Part shown: positions 1 through 16,500 of the stretch, one piece after another
How the letters are laid out: each line of letters begins with the position of its first letter
How positions within the stretch are numbered: the first letter of the stretch is position 1
DNA from: Catonia carolina
Lineage: Eukaryota > Arthropoda > Insecta > Hemiptera > Achilidae
Direction of reading: 5' to 3'
Assembly: GCA_035578175.1 (NCBI GenBank)
Contig: JAQMRL010000002.1
Coordinates: 132,930,171-132,994,170 of the forward strand
Length of the DNA: 64,000 nt
Notes under the pieces: model-generated
Told to the model about the DNA's origin: nothing
What the model saw: only the letters and a program-made list of their open reading frames with translations
The model's database searches: none
Position numbers and translations under genes: made by a program

Positions 1-1370
1 TTTTTTAAAAGAAGATATTTTCATTTATTACTGGAGTGGAAATGGTTCCTTTATCAAGGAATATAATTTACACATAAAATATTCATTTACTCAGTTAATT
101 CGTTACCTATGTAAAATATACATGTACAGGAGAATGTTGAAAAGATGTTTATTCATTACAAAGTTCAGTGTACCTAATTATGCTATATACAGAGTCACGT
201 ATAAATAAAAAAGGAAAATAATAAAACGAATCCCAAGTATAAACAAATAAAATACTCATATGAAAATATAGTCCATGCTTACAAATAAGATTGCCTGTCG
301 GGAATCTACATAAGTAAACTTAGGGATTGAATAACGAATTTGTTCAGGTTCAGTCTCTGTGTTTTACTACCTTTTACTAAAAAAATCAATTGATTCTGCA
401 TCTTTTTTTGTTTCTCTGTCAGTACGTCTGTATTATGAAACATCAGCTGACTAATTTTTTACGAAACTACACCTCTGTATAGACGGCAAACCCTCATTCA
501 TTTTTTTGGCTCATTACATTACTGTTTCTATTAAATTTTATTCGTTTCATCTGCAGTTATATTTTATAGTGCAACAAGAACGAATTCTATAGACTTTTGC
601 AATACGTACGTCAATCCCCACTCCCAAGTAGTCGTATCTGAGTTGTTCCCCTCCGTTGGCATTGTATTATTTTTAGCTGGCATTATTAGTGCATTTATAT
701 GACATTGCGCCCGTACTCGGAATTAATGCGTCTGAATCAAAAACTTATGTGGTAAAATGGGTGTAACAGGGAAGTACTGAATCGGCTTACGAAAGTGTTC
801 TGGAGAGTCAACAGTGGATGACGTCCTGTATTGTACTACGAGACAAACACTACGCTGGTAATTAAACCTGTGCACGCTTTCTAAATCAATGATAAGCCTA
901 AATGTTTTTAGGTTCAGCATGCTTAAACACATTCCCCCGGACTAAGACGGCAAACACTTTTGTATGCTGGTATCAATAAGCCAATATTACAAATTTTATA
1001 AAGAAAACCTACGAAATTCTACAAAATCAAAACAGTGGCATCTTGTAAGATAGTCATGAGGCTTTCCCATCAAACCATCACCTCACTGAATTTACCCATA
1101 GTACGGACTCCGTAACAAACATGCAAGATACTGTACTGTAAAAATTTTATTTTTCCTAAAATAGTCTCTACAATATTTCTCCAGAACTATCCTAAACGTA
1201 TATTTTACTTCTTGTTTCTGCATCAGAAAGATCTCAAGCTTTCTCCTGTACGACCCCCAAAATATTATGAAATAAGCGACGTGTCCATAAAGGAAATCAT
1301 TTATGCTTTAAGTTTCAATTAATTTAATTTCCCATATCTCAAATGAATACCAAAAACAACAGAGGTCCGA
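1..1370. other. AT-rich stretch without recognisable gene
   Basis: I see no conserved coding sequence, tRNA or transposon terminus here. Short open frames such as the one at 723-932 on the - strand show no recognisable domain. The T-rich left edge with TTTATT near position 23 could be the 3' end of a - strand transcript lying outside the window, but nothing here proves it. Confidence 0.4.
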
Positions 1371-1374
1371 AAAC

Positions 1375-1625
1375 TAATCTCTGAAGGACTCCATGCTTTA
1401 TGCACCTTAGCTTTGACTGTGTTTCACCAGCACAACCACCTTCTTAGGTGTAAAATGCCACAAACTGCCTCATGTTTGTTACAAATGACCTTATCCAATT
1501 AAGTGTAGTTTCACCAATCCCAACCGAATATACAAAAAAAGTACATAGTTAATTGAGTCAATGCCTTTGAGAGATCCAGGAAACAATAAAAGACCAGGTT
1601 TTTATTTTTTAAGGCATCTATGTTA
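1375..1625 (-). pseudogene. decayed non-LTR (Jockey/CR1-like) reverse transcriptase fragment
   Basis: Conceptual - strand translation in shifting frames gives pieces resembling RT motif A (LDLSKA followed by INY) and motif B (KHGV..., GPLLFL). These are the order and spacing expected of non-LTR reverse transcriptases that replicate by target-primed reverse transcription. Several frameshifts and stops break it, and neither the catalytic FADD box nor an endonuclease is found nearby. I read it as an old, dead insertion upstream of POLR2D. Confidence 0.5.
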
Positions 1626-2300
1626 CAACCCATTGACAAATACAATTTTATAGTTATATTACAATTTATATAACAACTCGTTCTGTAAATTACCTATTGT
1701 TTCATTATTTTCGTTATTATTAAATTATAAAATTATTTCATAGGAGATAATTAAGATGACTTGCGAAAGTGAATATTTCAGAAAGATAATCACTGTTATA
1801 AACAATCAAATACAGTAATATAACTTGGCTGTTCTGTCAAAGTTTTTCCGCAGTTACCCTGTTCACTCCAAGCAAATCGTTGGCCAGCCCCTTTTCTCCG
1901 TACTGTTGAGTAGCCTAACTTCCCATCGCAAAATTAGACTTGACATGAAGGCCATATTATTTTTCGTGATCGGAAATGTTTATTTATTCATTTATTTATC
2001 TATCAAGCCGTAACCAAGTGGATTGGGTTTCATGCGAAAATATTTGGGTGTAAGTCTGAAAAATTCTTAAAAAGTAAACGTTTTTACATCATGATCGGGT
2101 GTAAGTTAATGTGAAGTCTTATCACTTTAAAGGAGATAACTTGAGTTTTACTGATACGTCAACCTCTTCTGTTTTCTAAATACGACATAATTCAATTTCG
2201 AGTAAATATACGCCAAAACAAAACATATTAAAAGCCTGTCCTACCATTTTAAATGCAGTTAAACACTCTACTGTAAAGGGCTTTAATTAGCATACGAAAA

Positions 2301-2318
2301 ATCACGTGTACACGTGAT
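2301..2318. promoter_or_regulatory. 18-bp perfect palindrome with two CACGTG E-boxes
   Basis: ATCACGTGTACACGTGAT is its own reverse complement and contains two CACGTG E-boxes (2303-2308 and 2311-2316). It lies about 210 bp upstream of the POLR2D start codon. E-boxes of this type bind bHLH-ZIP factors such as Myc/Max and USF. A regulatory role here is inference from position. Confidence 0.45.
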
Positions 2319-2340
2319 ACACTGGCCAGTTATAATCTTG

Positions 2341-2348
2341 TGACGTCA
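2341..2348. promoter_or_regulatory. CRE/ATF site TGACGTCA
   Basis: A perfect 8-bp cAMP-response-element palindrome lies 180 bp before the POLR2D start codon, in the same cluster as the double E-box and the TATCGATA box. The match is exact. Binding by CREB/ATF factors is inferred. Confidence 0.45.
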
Positions 2349-2404
2349 CCAGCATGTTTCTTAGGCAACCTCCACTAAAACAGCCTGGTTAGCTTGCGTG
2401 TAAC

Positions 2405-2412
2405 TATCGATA
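2405..2412. promoter_or_regulatory. DRE-type promoter box TATCGATA
   Basis: TATCGATA is the exact DNA-replication-related element bound in flies by DREF and overlapping BEAF-32 sites. It is typical of TATA-less housekeeping promoters. It lies 116 bp upstream of the POLR2D ATG, where a core promoter is expected, and no TATA box is evident. Confidence 0.55.
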
Positions 2413-2527
2413 GTCACTCCATTCGATATTTCATTGCATGTTTACTTTCTGTTCCACCACAGAATAGAAGGTCGACCCAATTTTTTTGGTGCGTGCAAGT
2501 GTTTATTTTAGAGTTCGGATCTTTGAA

Positions 2528-6813
<4,286 letters not shown>

Positions 6814-7520
6814 ATTAATTACAACCGAAATGTTACTCTTCAAGATAAAAGATTGATCATTGGAAACTTTGTGACTAAGAATTACTAGCTTTCATTGTTA
6901 GGTAAAACTATTATACACTTCTCTCAATTATTTAATTCTCTTTGGTGGTTGAATAAGGTAAACTATTCCAAAACTGTAATGTTTTACTGAACCAAATGCT
7001 AGGGAGTTTTGTTAATTTTAATTCTTTGAATTAAGTTTATTGTAATAATTCTCTGGGTAATGGAAATTACAAAATTTTTAATAAAGAACTTGCTCAGCTT
7101 CTTTGATTTTATACAATGGTTTATATAGGTGTGGATGTATTTATGTTACATAATTTATAACTTAATCCTTTCTGTATTTGTATTTAAAATTATTTCTTAA
7201 TAAATTTGGTAACATTCCTGTTTTTGAAATTCTATTTGTGTATGTATTTCTAGCTTTAATTCCTTCTACTTCCAAAGACATTAATACAAAGTACTTATTC
7301 TTTTAAAGCATAACTGGTCCATTGCTGAGCATGCACAATTTTTATATTTTGGCCCCTTATAACTTTAACTCTTTTGTAACTTTCTCTATTTAAAGTACCT
7401 TAAACAGTAAAGATTTGACTTATATACTTCCTAAACAAATAAATTGCTGCTAAATATTGGTGTGCCACCAGCTCCATATGTCTGAAAGAAATATGATGTA
7501 TATATATATATATACGTTTC

Positions 7521-8506
7521 TCACCTGATAAATTGAATGAATTTGATCCCAGTAATGTACCTTTAGCAGTTTTAAAGATATATAACATAAAATACCAGAA
7601 TTGGCGCTAAAAATAACACATTCTTGTCTTTAACAAGAAACTACTTTTGTAAATGGTAAATTAAGATGTACTCTTTTATTAATTCAATTTGTAGAAAATA
7701 TAACTCTGAAAAGATTCATGTAAATTACTTTAAAAAAAATTGAATTCTAGATATTAAAATTTAACTTTATTTGAAAACAAAACAAACGTAATTGTGAAAA
7801 ACCTTTTTTAATTGCATGAAATACTAATTTTGTCCATAGGTTGGAAATAACAGCTGATTGTTCATTCAATACTATAGATTTACATAAAATTAATGAAATT
7901 CAGTTTAAAAACAATCTAAAAACTAGTTATTAATTCCCTGAAAAAGATTCTCAAAGTGGCCCCGTTTTGTTCAATACACAATTTTCGCTCAACAGCATTC
8001 TTTTCTAGCGAGTCTCATAACGTTAGGAGTATTCTTAATACTTTCTGTCGCTTATATTATGCGATTCCTTTACTCTTCTTGTGTGTTATTTGGTTTTGAA
8101 TGAACAATTGACTTCATCCAATCCCATTAAAAGGAAGTCTGATAGCATGAGGTCAGGATACCGTGGTAGCTATTTTAAGCCGAAATTGTGTATTGATCAG
8201 AACAGGGGCCACTTTGAGCACCTTTTGTGGGTAACTAATAATTAGTATTTAAACTGAAGTTCATTAATTTAATGTAAATCTACAGTATTAAATGAAAAAA
8301 ATCAGCTGTTATTTCCAAACTATGGACAAAATTAGTATTTCATGCAGTTAAAAACATTTTTCACAATTACGTTTGTTTTGTTTTCAAATAAAGTTAAATT
8401 TGAATATCTAACATTCAACTTTTTCGTAAGTAATTTACATGAATCGTTTCAGAATTAATTTTTCTACAAATCTAATTAAGAAAACATACACCTTAATTTA
8501 CCACGA
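7521..8506 (-). mobile_element. foldback Tc1/mariner-like element (two inverted 3' ends)
   Basis: Left arm 7521-7987 and right arm about 8181-8506 are inverted copies of each other; the left arm is longer. The centre (7988-8180), read on the - strand, resembles a degraded transposase C-terminus (PDLMLSDFLLMG, compare SPDLTPxDFFLWG). Both arms encode the same C-terminal end in opposite directions (CIEQNGATLR on -, a decayed equivalent on +). So the element has two 3' ends and no 5' end. It lies just beyond the POLR2D 3' region. The family assignment is tentative. Confidence 0.5.
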
Positions 8507-8511
8507 TAACT

Positions 8512-8700
8512 AACTACGGACTTTAAGGGCTTCCATGAACAACAAAAAACAGAACACCAGGTGGACAGAAGAAAGGAGAAAACCCTACAGGAAGTGAATG
8601 CTGAGAATATGGGTTGCAAAAACAGCTTCCAGAAACATATAAAGTCACCTAACGTAGTCTAAAATTTAGACCTGTACTAGAGAAAACAACACTCGCAGTT
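8512..8700. repeat. dispersed repeat, second copy near 54.9 kb
   Basis: The sequence from CTACGGACTTTAAGGGCTTC onward is closely repeated at 54910-55090 in the same orientation, sharing wording such as CAGAACACC, GGTGGACAG, TGAATGCTGAGAATG and AGTCTAAAAT. It is probably a piece of a non-LTR element, but I cannot place it in a named domain. Confidence 0.45.
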
Positions 8701-9439
8701 ATTTTAAAAGTGTAAAATTCTAATTAAATCTAAATAACAATAGGGTTTAAAAATAATTAATGTAGTTTCTAAGGTAACTAAAAATATTTCATTTAAATTT
8801 TGTAATTTGATAGGTGAAGAATGTAAAATGTTATTGCAATAATATTTCACAATTTATTAACAAAATTTGTCTGACATTTAATTCTTAAACATAATCTTGT
8901 TACGAGGGTGATATCATTCTCTAGCCTGGTTTTAGGGTTCAACACTGTACATATAGAAGTAAGTTGGAGGGTTATCTATATGTATAGGGATTGGATTGGT
9001 TAAACCTAGTCCAGCAATAGATTTTCATCCGGCCATCAACCATCAACCTGCCATCCAATGCCAAGAAGATTTAGAAAAAGAAGATGGACTACAAAATTTG
9101 CAAGCATCAATACAACTCTGTAACATTTCCAGGAGGACGAAATTAGACAGAAGAACTAAACGTCAAGCGAAAAGAAAGAAGAGGATTAAAATATGGAGTT
9201 GGACATGGCATTGGAGAGAAAAGTGCGAGGTCATGAGAGAAGAGGGATGGAAATATGGTACTAGGGTTGACAATTCGATCCAGTGGTCTTATTCCAGGAG
9301 GGGAATGATGTTACCTTCTAGCAAGATTCTAACAAAACCAATTAGCTTTTTTTTATAAATTAGATAAGAAATTGAAAAAAAGGAAAAATAAGCTCTTCTG
9401 GCCAACAACATTCAGGAAACAAAACAGCAAATCAGGTCT

Positions 9440-10322
9440 TTGGAAGATATAGCTCAGAAGATTGGTTTAAAGATATCGTTTGAAAAAACAGAAATATTAC
9501 TAACTCATACTCCACTTGCAGATAAAATAAGGTTGGACAACCACAATATAAAAATTGTGCAGAGATTTAAGTACTTGCGGGAAGTAATCACCTGCAACTT
9601 GAACGAAAAACCATCTTGGCAGAATAGAATAGACAAACTAACTAGGATTAAACATGCTACTAAGAACACATATAATAAAAGATGTCTTTCAATAAATACA
9701 AAACCAAGACACTACAAAACAGTCGCCCTACCACAAATTACATACACAAGTGAAACAATATTTAAAACCACAAATACCATTGCAATAGATAAGGTCCTCA
9801 GGATTGAGAGAAGAATAGTCGGAACTTGCTTGGATAAAAACTATCAAGTAGACGGAGTTTGGAGACTAGCTTCCAACGAAATGGTCTACAAAAACATAGA
9901 ACCTATTACAAGTATAATTAAAAAGAAACGAATATCATTCCTGGGACATCTTTTAAGGACACCTGAAAATAGAACTAGCAGGAAAATAATAGAAAAACTG
10001 TGGTATAGTATAAGTGATATTAAATGGATCACAGAATTAAAAGAAGATATTAGAAGGTTACAAATTACAATAGAAGATTTAAAACACAAGACAAATGCAT
10101 TGAGGATATTGAAGGACGAACGCGTTATACTACAGCTGGGAAGGAACAAGCAACGATTGGGAAGAGTGGTTCCAGAGGAGGAAAGAAAATTGCGCTCGGA
10201 AAGGATGAAAAAATATTGGGCGGAAAAGAAAAGGAAGAAAGAAGGAAAGACTTTAAATGTAAAATGACTAAAGTGGTCCTTTGTAGGCCATAAAATTTTA
10301 ATAATAATAATAATAAATATAT
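9440..10322 (+). pseudogene. 5'-truncated non-LTR retrotransposon, RT C-terminal region
   Basis: The open frame 9440-10267 (275 aa) begins KIGLKISFEKTEIL, a typical post-catalytic thumb segment. It continues through KYLREVITCNLN and IERRIVGTCLDKNYQ to IKKKRISFLGHLLRTPENR, the arrangement seen after the RT catalytic core in RTE/CR1-like elements of arthropods. There is no endonuclease and no FADD motif, so the copy is 5' truncated. The frame closes at 10267 and the element ends in an (AAT)n tail at about 10300-10322, as expected of target-primed insertion. The lysine/arginine-rich last 40 residues may be partly low-complexity decay. Confidence 0.7.
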
Positions 10323-10394
10323 AACATCAGCGTATTTTACAATGATTGTCTATTTGTATAGTAATAGCAAATTAATTAGTTGCTGAGATACTAA

Positions 10395-10695
10395 AGTACA
10401 AATTTTATTATTTAATGCAGTTAAATTTTTTTCGCAATTACATTTTTGTTTTTAAATAAAGTTGAATTTCTATATCTAGTATTCAATTTTTTCTCAAGTT
10501 AACATGAATCTTTTCAGAATTATATTTTCTACAAATCTAATTAATAAAAAATATACCTTAATTTACCATTTTCAAAAGAAATTTCACATTAGACAAAAAT
10601 GTGTTATTTTAGCCCCAATTCTAGTACTTTACGTGAGATCTTTAAAACTGATGAAGGTTCATTACTGGGACCAAATTTATTCAATTTATCAGGTG
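10395..10695 (+). repeat. second copy of the 7.5-8.5 kb foldback arm
   Basis: This segment is the reverse complement of about 7521-7810. Over part of its length it is also a direct copy of 8325-8505. It contains the outer part of the arm that is missing from the right arm of the 7.5-kb foldback. It directly follows the non-LTR tail. Confidence 0.55.
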
Positions 10696-10889
10696 AAAAT
10701 ACATAAGAGACCATCTTTGTCTCTTTATTACAGCCGTAAAAATATCTGTGGTCTCATTTCACCGAGGGTACTGAATTCTCGTAAAAATCTTTGACCCTGT
10801 ATAACTCGCTAACGAAGTGTTTTCGGGCCTATGTTTGTATGAACAGTTTTTCTTATTGTTTTTAGGTATTGAATAAGCTACCGTGAGAG

Positions 10890-11062
10890 TAAATCTTACA
10901 AATGTGTGCAAGATAAGTTTCAGTTGAAATTTCCCTGTTCTGCTGTTCTGAATAAATCGTCAATATTGCGTTTGATAAATAAATTCCATAGAACTGGGAG
11001 TGTACTCGATGAGAAACCACCTCGCCAGCCAACAAAGTTAACTGCAGAAGTTCTCGAAACTG
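10890..11062 (+). pseudogene. mariner-like transposase N-terminal fragment (+ half of an inverted pair)
   Basis: Translation gives KSYKCVQDKFQLKFP, a helix-turn-helix N-terminal segment, then NKSSILRLINKFHRTGSVL and EKPPRQPTKLTAEVLE. It is an inverted near copy of the - strand fragment beginning about 60 bp further on. Only the N-terminal DNA-binding region survives. Confidence 0.7.
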
Positions 11063-11071
11063 TAGCTTTCT

Positions 11072-11560
11072 GCTAAACCTTTCTGATGGTCTGTAGCTTT
11101 CAGTTCATGAGTTATGCCAACGTCATAAGGATGCATATGTAACTTTTTCATAGCTCTGAAAATGGTAGTTAATGTTAGCCCAGCTTGCGATGATAATCTT
11201 CGAAGTGATTTTTTCAGGTAATTGAGTCAAACGATTTTTCAAATCTTCGAGAACTTCCGTGGTTAACTTTGTTGGCTGGCGAGTTGGTTTCTCATCGAGT
11301 ACTCTCCCAGTTCTACGGAATTTATTTATCAAACGCAATATTGACGATTTATTCGGAACGGCAGAACGGGGAAATTTCAACCGAAACTTATCATGCACAC
11401 ATTTGTAAGATTTACTTATTATGTAAGTCTCCACAATTAACACGCGTTTTTCCTTGGAAAAAACTATTACGAAACGATAATATAACGAATATAACAAAAC
11501 GACTGCTGTCACCACACTAATGCTTAACTGGAACATTTTAACTGTCTGAGGTAGTTGGCC
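11072..11560 (-). pseudogene. mariner-like transposase N-terminal half (- half of an inverted pair)
   Basis: The - strand reads KEKRVLIVETYIISKSYKCV, then HDKFRLKFPRSAVPNKSS, a GRVLDEKPTRQPTKL linker and LKNRLTQLPEK. After a frameshift it continues SLRRLSSQAGLTLTTIFRAM and KLHMHPYDVGITHELKA. These are the two N-terminal helix-turn-helix domains and the start of the catalytic region. The DDE core is absent. Together with 10890-11062 it forms an inverted, 5'-outward pair. Confidence 0.72.
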
Positions 11561-11599
11561 TTGATGAGTACACTGTTGCCAACATACCAATTGGGGGAC

Positions 11600-12295
11600 A
11601 GAAAATTTACCGATGCATTACTTCTACCTTCTTATAATCAGGGTTGTGTCCTTAATAAAACACCCGTTACTTTCAGGTCATGTTACTTCCAATATTATAA
11701 AAAATTTAGTGGGAAGAGGAACAAATGGATAAGATTTTCCAATTAACAAGAGAAAGTAAATTGTAAAAAAAGAAAATACTTTATTTTATATAAACAGGTA
11801 AATACAAATAAAAAAATAAAAATTGGTACTTAAAAGTATTATTAATCGGTTTACACAGTATGTTAGCATTACAGTAGACACACTACCTACTACTACAGAA
11901 AAGTAGTTACAGGTTTCATCCAAATTAATATAATGTAAAAATCTACAAGCTTACTTCACCCATAATACTATATGAAACAACTATTATTTTAAGTAATAAC
12001 GTCATAATAACAACACGATGGTTGTGCACAACAATGTTGGGTTTTGAGTATAATTTGCATCAACCATAAAATTGAATACAAAACTTTTTTGTGTGCAACA
12101 GTCAAGAGTGCTAGGGACTGAAATAATAGTATAATAAAATACTTCATTACAAAAATAAACCTCTTTAAAAAGTAAGGACATAAAATTTAAAACTATTTTT
12201 ACTTTGATCTCATTAAACAGTACTCCCTTATTCACGTAGTTTTTTTTCTAATTGTTTCCACAGTTTTTATTTAACAAAACACTCACTAGGGTGTA
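11600..12295. other. AT-rich stretch, no feature recognised
   Basis: No conserved frame or transposon terminus was seen. The open frame at 12002-12235 (-) shows no domain. Confidence 0.3.
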
Positions 12296-12299
12296 TTAA

Positions 12300-12949
12300 C
12301 ACTGAGTGCTAATCGTGTTATTTGTTGGAATGATGCAGATTACAGACAACGAATCGTGTCATTTGATGGAATTCGTATTTACACAGTTATGCTATATAAT
12401 ATCACGTAATTTAACCGAGTGTTCATTTATTCTGAATCTAGTATCATTTTAGTACATAAGTACAGCGTTAAGAGCGCTGGTAGATTAGTGTTCTATTAAA
12501 TTTTAACGAAAAGTAATGGTTCAGGTTACACGTGTGTTACGGATATTTTCAACATGAATTTGAGAATGTTGTCAGATGATGCTTTAATTTTTTATTAGAA
12601 TTATATTCTAGTATAAAAGTGTAAATAAATGTTTTGTTTATTAAGAATTATTATGTATAAAAGTATATAATAGCATAAATAAATTATTTACTGTGGACAA
12701 TATATGAATCTAATGAAAATTTCTTGTATTTTCTTATAAATGTGCTATGAAAAGGCGATAGTATTTTTTCTTTAATAAAATATTAAACAACTTATAATAC
12801 ACCATTGAAAACTAAAAGATTTGATGTTTCCAGCCATATAAAATTCATTTTAAAAGTCCTTATTGTTTTATTTTTAAATGTTTCAACTATAAACAAAAAT
12901 GGCCAGCATTCTATAAACAGCCACGTTTTAAACCCCAGCACTCAAAGTG
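12300..12949. mobile_element. piggyBac-like non-autonomous element
   Basis: About 650 bp are flanked by TTAA on both sides (12296-12299 and 12950-12953). The ends are inverted: CACTGAGTGCT on the left and the complement of AGCACTCAAAGTG on the right. TTAA duplication with ends of this type is the hallmark of piggyBac-related MITEs. There is no transposase frame inside. Confidence 0.55.
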
Positions 12950-12959
12950 TTAAGTAAAT

Positions 12960-13597
12960 CTAATGATGGATTAAATGTGTACGTAATGTTATTAAACGAA
13001 AGAATTTATTGAAGAAAATGGAGAAAGATTTAAATATGAGGATTGAACTCTATGCCGGATGCCGTTCAGTTCTGTTTTAACTCCGGAGTATACATGATGT
13101 TTGTACCATGATTTTCTTCGGCGAGATGGCAAGAGTAGCAGCATGATTGACAGACCTGCACTTTCTGTAAATTAAAAATTAATAGTATAAATCAATGTTT
13201 ATAATTTTTTCTATTTGATGAGCATAACACCTCAGATCCCATGTAGGTTATTCGAAGAACATGGCCTTTGGAAATAGCAAAGGATCGCTGTATAATACTA
13301 AAAAGTACAAATGACCTTTTTAATCTTATTTCACTTATAACCTGTTTATTAAAGTGGATAAAATTTTTATATTTTATCCAAAAGTTAGTCTACAATACTT
13401 AATTGCTGCAATTTCTAATATAAAAAAGAAACATTTATTTTATAATTAAAACACAAAACAGTTAATACAGTATGTGATAATGATTGGTAGACAGATGGAT
13501 ACATAAATGATAATAAGTCCTTTGATTATTCCTTACAATTAAATCATTTAATAAATTCAATATAATAACATAGGTACACTGTTTGTTTTCATTTACT
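12960..13597. other. 3' flank of SARNP
   Basis: This region lies downstream of the SARNP stop on the - strand and presumably includes its 3' UTR. A TTTATT (AATAAA on -) near 13434 is a candidate polyadenylation signal. Nothing else is recognised. Confidence 0.35.
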
Positions 13598-16500
13598 TTA
13601 CACAGCTGTTGCTAACTTAAACCTTTCTGCTCTTAAACGTTTCTTTTCTTCAAGAGCGGCTTTCGTTTGAGGATCGATTGCAGAACTAGTTGTAGAAGTG
13701 CTAGTGACATTGAATCTTTGCTGTCTTAATTTTAGTTTTTCATCTTGCTCTGTCTGTGAAAGAAAAATATAGTTTAATATTACCACCAGGATTTATAAAC
13801 ACCTAAACATTACCAAATACTCAAACTTTTCTGATCATTTCTTTTTACTTTCTCTTGCCTATATGAATATATAGGAAGGAAAGTATTGTTTTCATGTCAA
13901 AATCGAAATCGAGTTTTTACCGGATCTACACGTTTTCAGACCCCCTGAACCCAAAAAACATGTTTTAGTGATTGGTCCGTGTGTGTGAACAGAATATCTC
14001 AAGAACGGAACACTGTACGAACTTCAAACTTGAAACTTAAGTTACATACCACTACCGGACCCGACACGAACATTTTCATCAAAATCGGTCAACCGGAAGT
14101 AGTAGTTTATTTGTGTAATTTTTCACTTTTTTGCAATTTTCTCAAAAACTGGTCCTACGATTTTTTTAAAATCGCCTAATTTACTAATTTTTTTATGCTC
14201 TACAAGATAGGGTAGGCGCCATGTTTGCTGAATTTCTCGGTGAGGCTGTTTTCACGTAAAGAAATTGTTTTTTTAAGATTACGGCTTTAATATGCATTTT
14301 AGGGCAAAAATTTACATAATAAAAGTTATAGAGAATTTAAAGTCCTACAACTTTTATTTCAAACATTTTTTTGTAAAACGCTTAGTTTAGCGGTAATTGC
14401 GATTTTATGTTTTTTTCTCACGAAAACATTTGAAAAATCGATTTTTTTAAGATTTCGGCTTTGGTATGCATTTTACGACAAAAGTGTATATAATAAAACT
14501 TATAGGAAATAAAACGATCTACAACTTTTATTTAGAGTGTTTATCTCTACAGAGCCTAGTTTAGCGTGAAAGAGTGATTTTCCGTATTTTTAAGCCCAAC
14601 TGAGATTGATTTTCATTTTGCGTCTTTCACTCATGATTAAAATTAGGTTATGTTTATTGAGGTTAGTTTTTTTTAACTTCTTATGTTTTATTACTAATGT
14701 TAGGTTTATTGTTAATTATTTTCATTGGCAAGAGAAAGTTGTGTGAGTGTTTCACACCAGATTTTTTATCTTCCATTTATTAACTACCCAAGAAAGATTT
14801 ACAGAACTCAAAATAAGTATGTGTTGTTTGATACCTTTGAAAAATAAAGAAACTTTGTTTAATAAATTTTTTTAATGTTTTGTTTTTTTATGTACGTATA
14901 CTTTTATATTTACCTTATCCTGCTTCTTATACTATTTCCTTACAGCACTTTCGCGGTGTGCACCGCTTCTTCAGATAATAATAGCTTCTAGAAATTATTT
15001 ATGAAGATGCATCTTCCTTTGATTCAAACCATTGCCAAAGGAAGATGCAATCTTCTTAAATAATTTCTAGAAGCTGTTATTATTACCCAAAGAAGCGGTG
15101 TGCACCGCGAAAGTGCTTGTAAGAGAAAAAGTATAAGAAGCCGTATAAGGTAAATATAAAAAATTATTTATACATATATATAAAAAAACAAAACATTAAT
15201 ATGGATTCTGCTGCTATGATGCTAACGAGTAACTAACTTAAATAATCATAAATTTTTATAATGTAATATGTTTCATATTAATGATGGAAAATTTCACTTT
15301 ACACCAATTTACCAAACGTTTCTAGATCAGCTTTTCAGAAGTAACCTTTAATTATAGAAAAAGAGTGAATGGCTTACAGAAATATTTGATGAAATCAGAA
15401 TATCTTCAACTTTCATGAATTAAAAATTCCATTAATCATAATGTACATTGTGCTGTAAGATGTCACAAGAATTTACTGTTCTCATTTTTTGCTAAGTTAA
15501 CCATAATGCATATCGTACTGTACATCCTTGAACATTATCCACAATTTTACAACAGGAAGCTGGACATGGACATAGAATTCATTTTTCAGCAAGATGATGA
15601 ACCACCACATTTTCATAGTGAAGTTGCGTATCTCAAAACCAAAGTGCCAAATTGAATTTGATGTGGTGGAACAATTTTCTGGCCACTATGATTGCCTGAT
15701 TTAATTCAAATGGGACTTTCTGTATGGAGTTGTAAGTGTTAATTCCTCCTCTTCCAGGAAACATTGACCAGGTAACAAACAGCTGCCATCGTAGATCCAG
15801 ATATGCTTCATAGGATTTGGCCAAAATTTGATTACAGAGAGAGATCAGATGTGTTACAAAAGGTAGCCATATTGAAAATTTGTAAATGAGACTCAAAGCA
15901 ATACTGGATTCAGTACTATATCAAATAATTCTTTCACAATGAAAGAAATTTATTAAAATTCAGTAAATTAATGATTTTCACTTTTATAAAAACACTATCA
16001 AAACTTATTGCATCTACTAGATAAATTACGTAAATATACTTTTCTTTTCATAATAATTTGTAAAATACATTTAACAAAATAACTGTGGGCAATAAATTAC
16101 AAACCTTTTTTAAAATTGGCGAGACAGCAGTTCCAAATCGTTCAGCTCTTTTCTTCAAAAGTTCTGCACTGGCCACCTAAGACAAAAATGTTCTGTTATC
16201 AAGGATATTCTGTAAAAGCCTCGCCATACTGTGAAAATATTCTATTATCAGTAATTACAAACAAAATAAGTAACACATAATTTAAATATAAAAGAGCTTT
16301 ATTTAAATCACTGTGCAGAATGCCTACTTGAAAATTAAGTACCAATTTTGTTTGACATTGTACAGTTTTGCTGAAAAGCAAGAAGTTTCAGTTAAAATAC
16401 AGTTGACCTTTCATTATTGGCCAAGTAATAAACCATTTTGCCCATAATAGGCAGGTGGAGTGCTAAATTAATTGCACTCGATCTCCTGGTTCCAGGGCTA

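Noticed and set aside
8996..9358. 120-codon Lys/Arg-rich frame upstream of the non-LTR fragment
   Set aside because: It is probably part of the decayed retroelement, but no domain is recognisable, so no gene was called.
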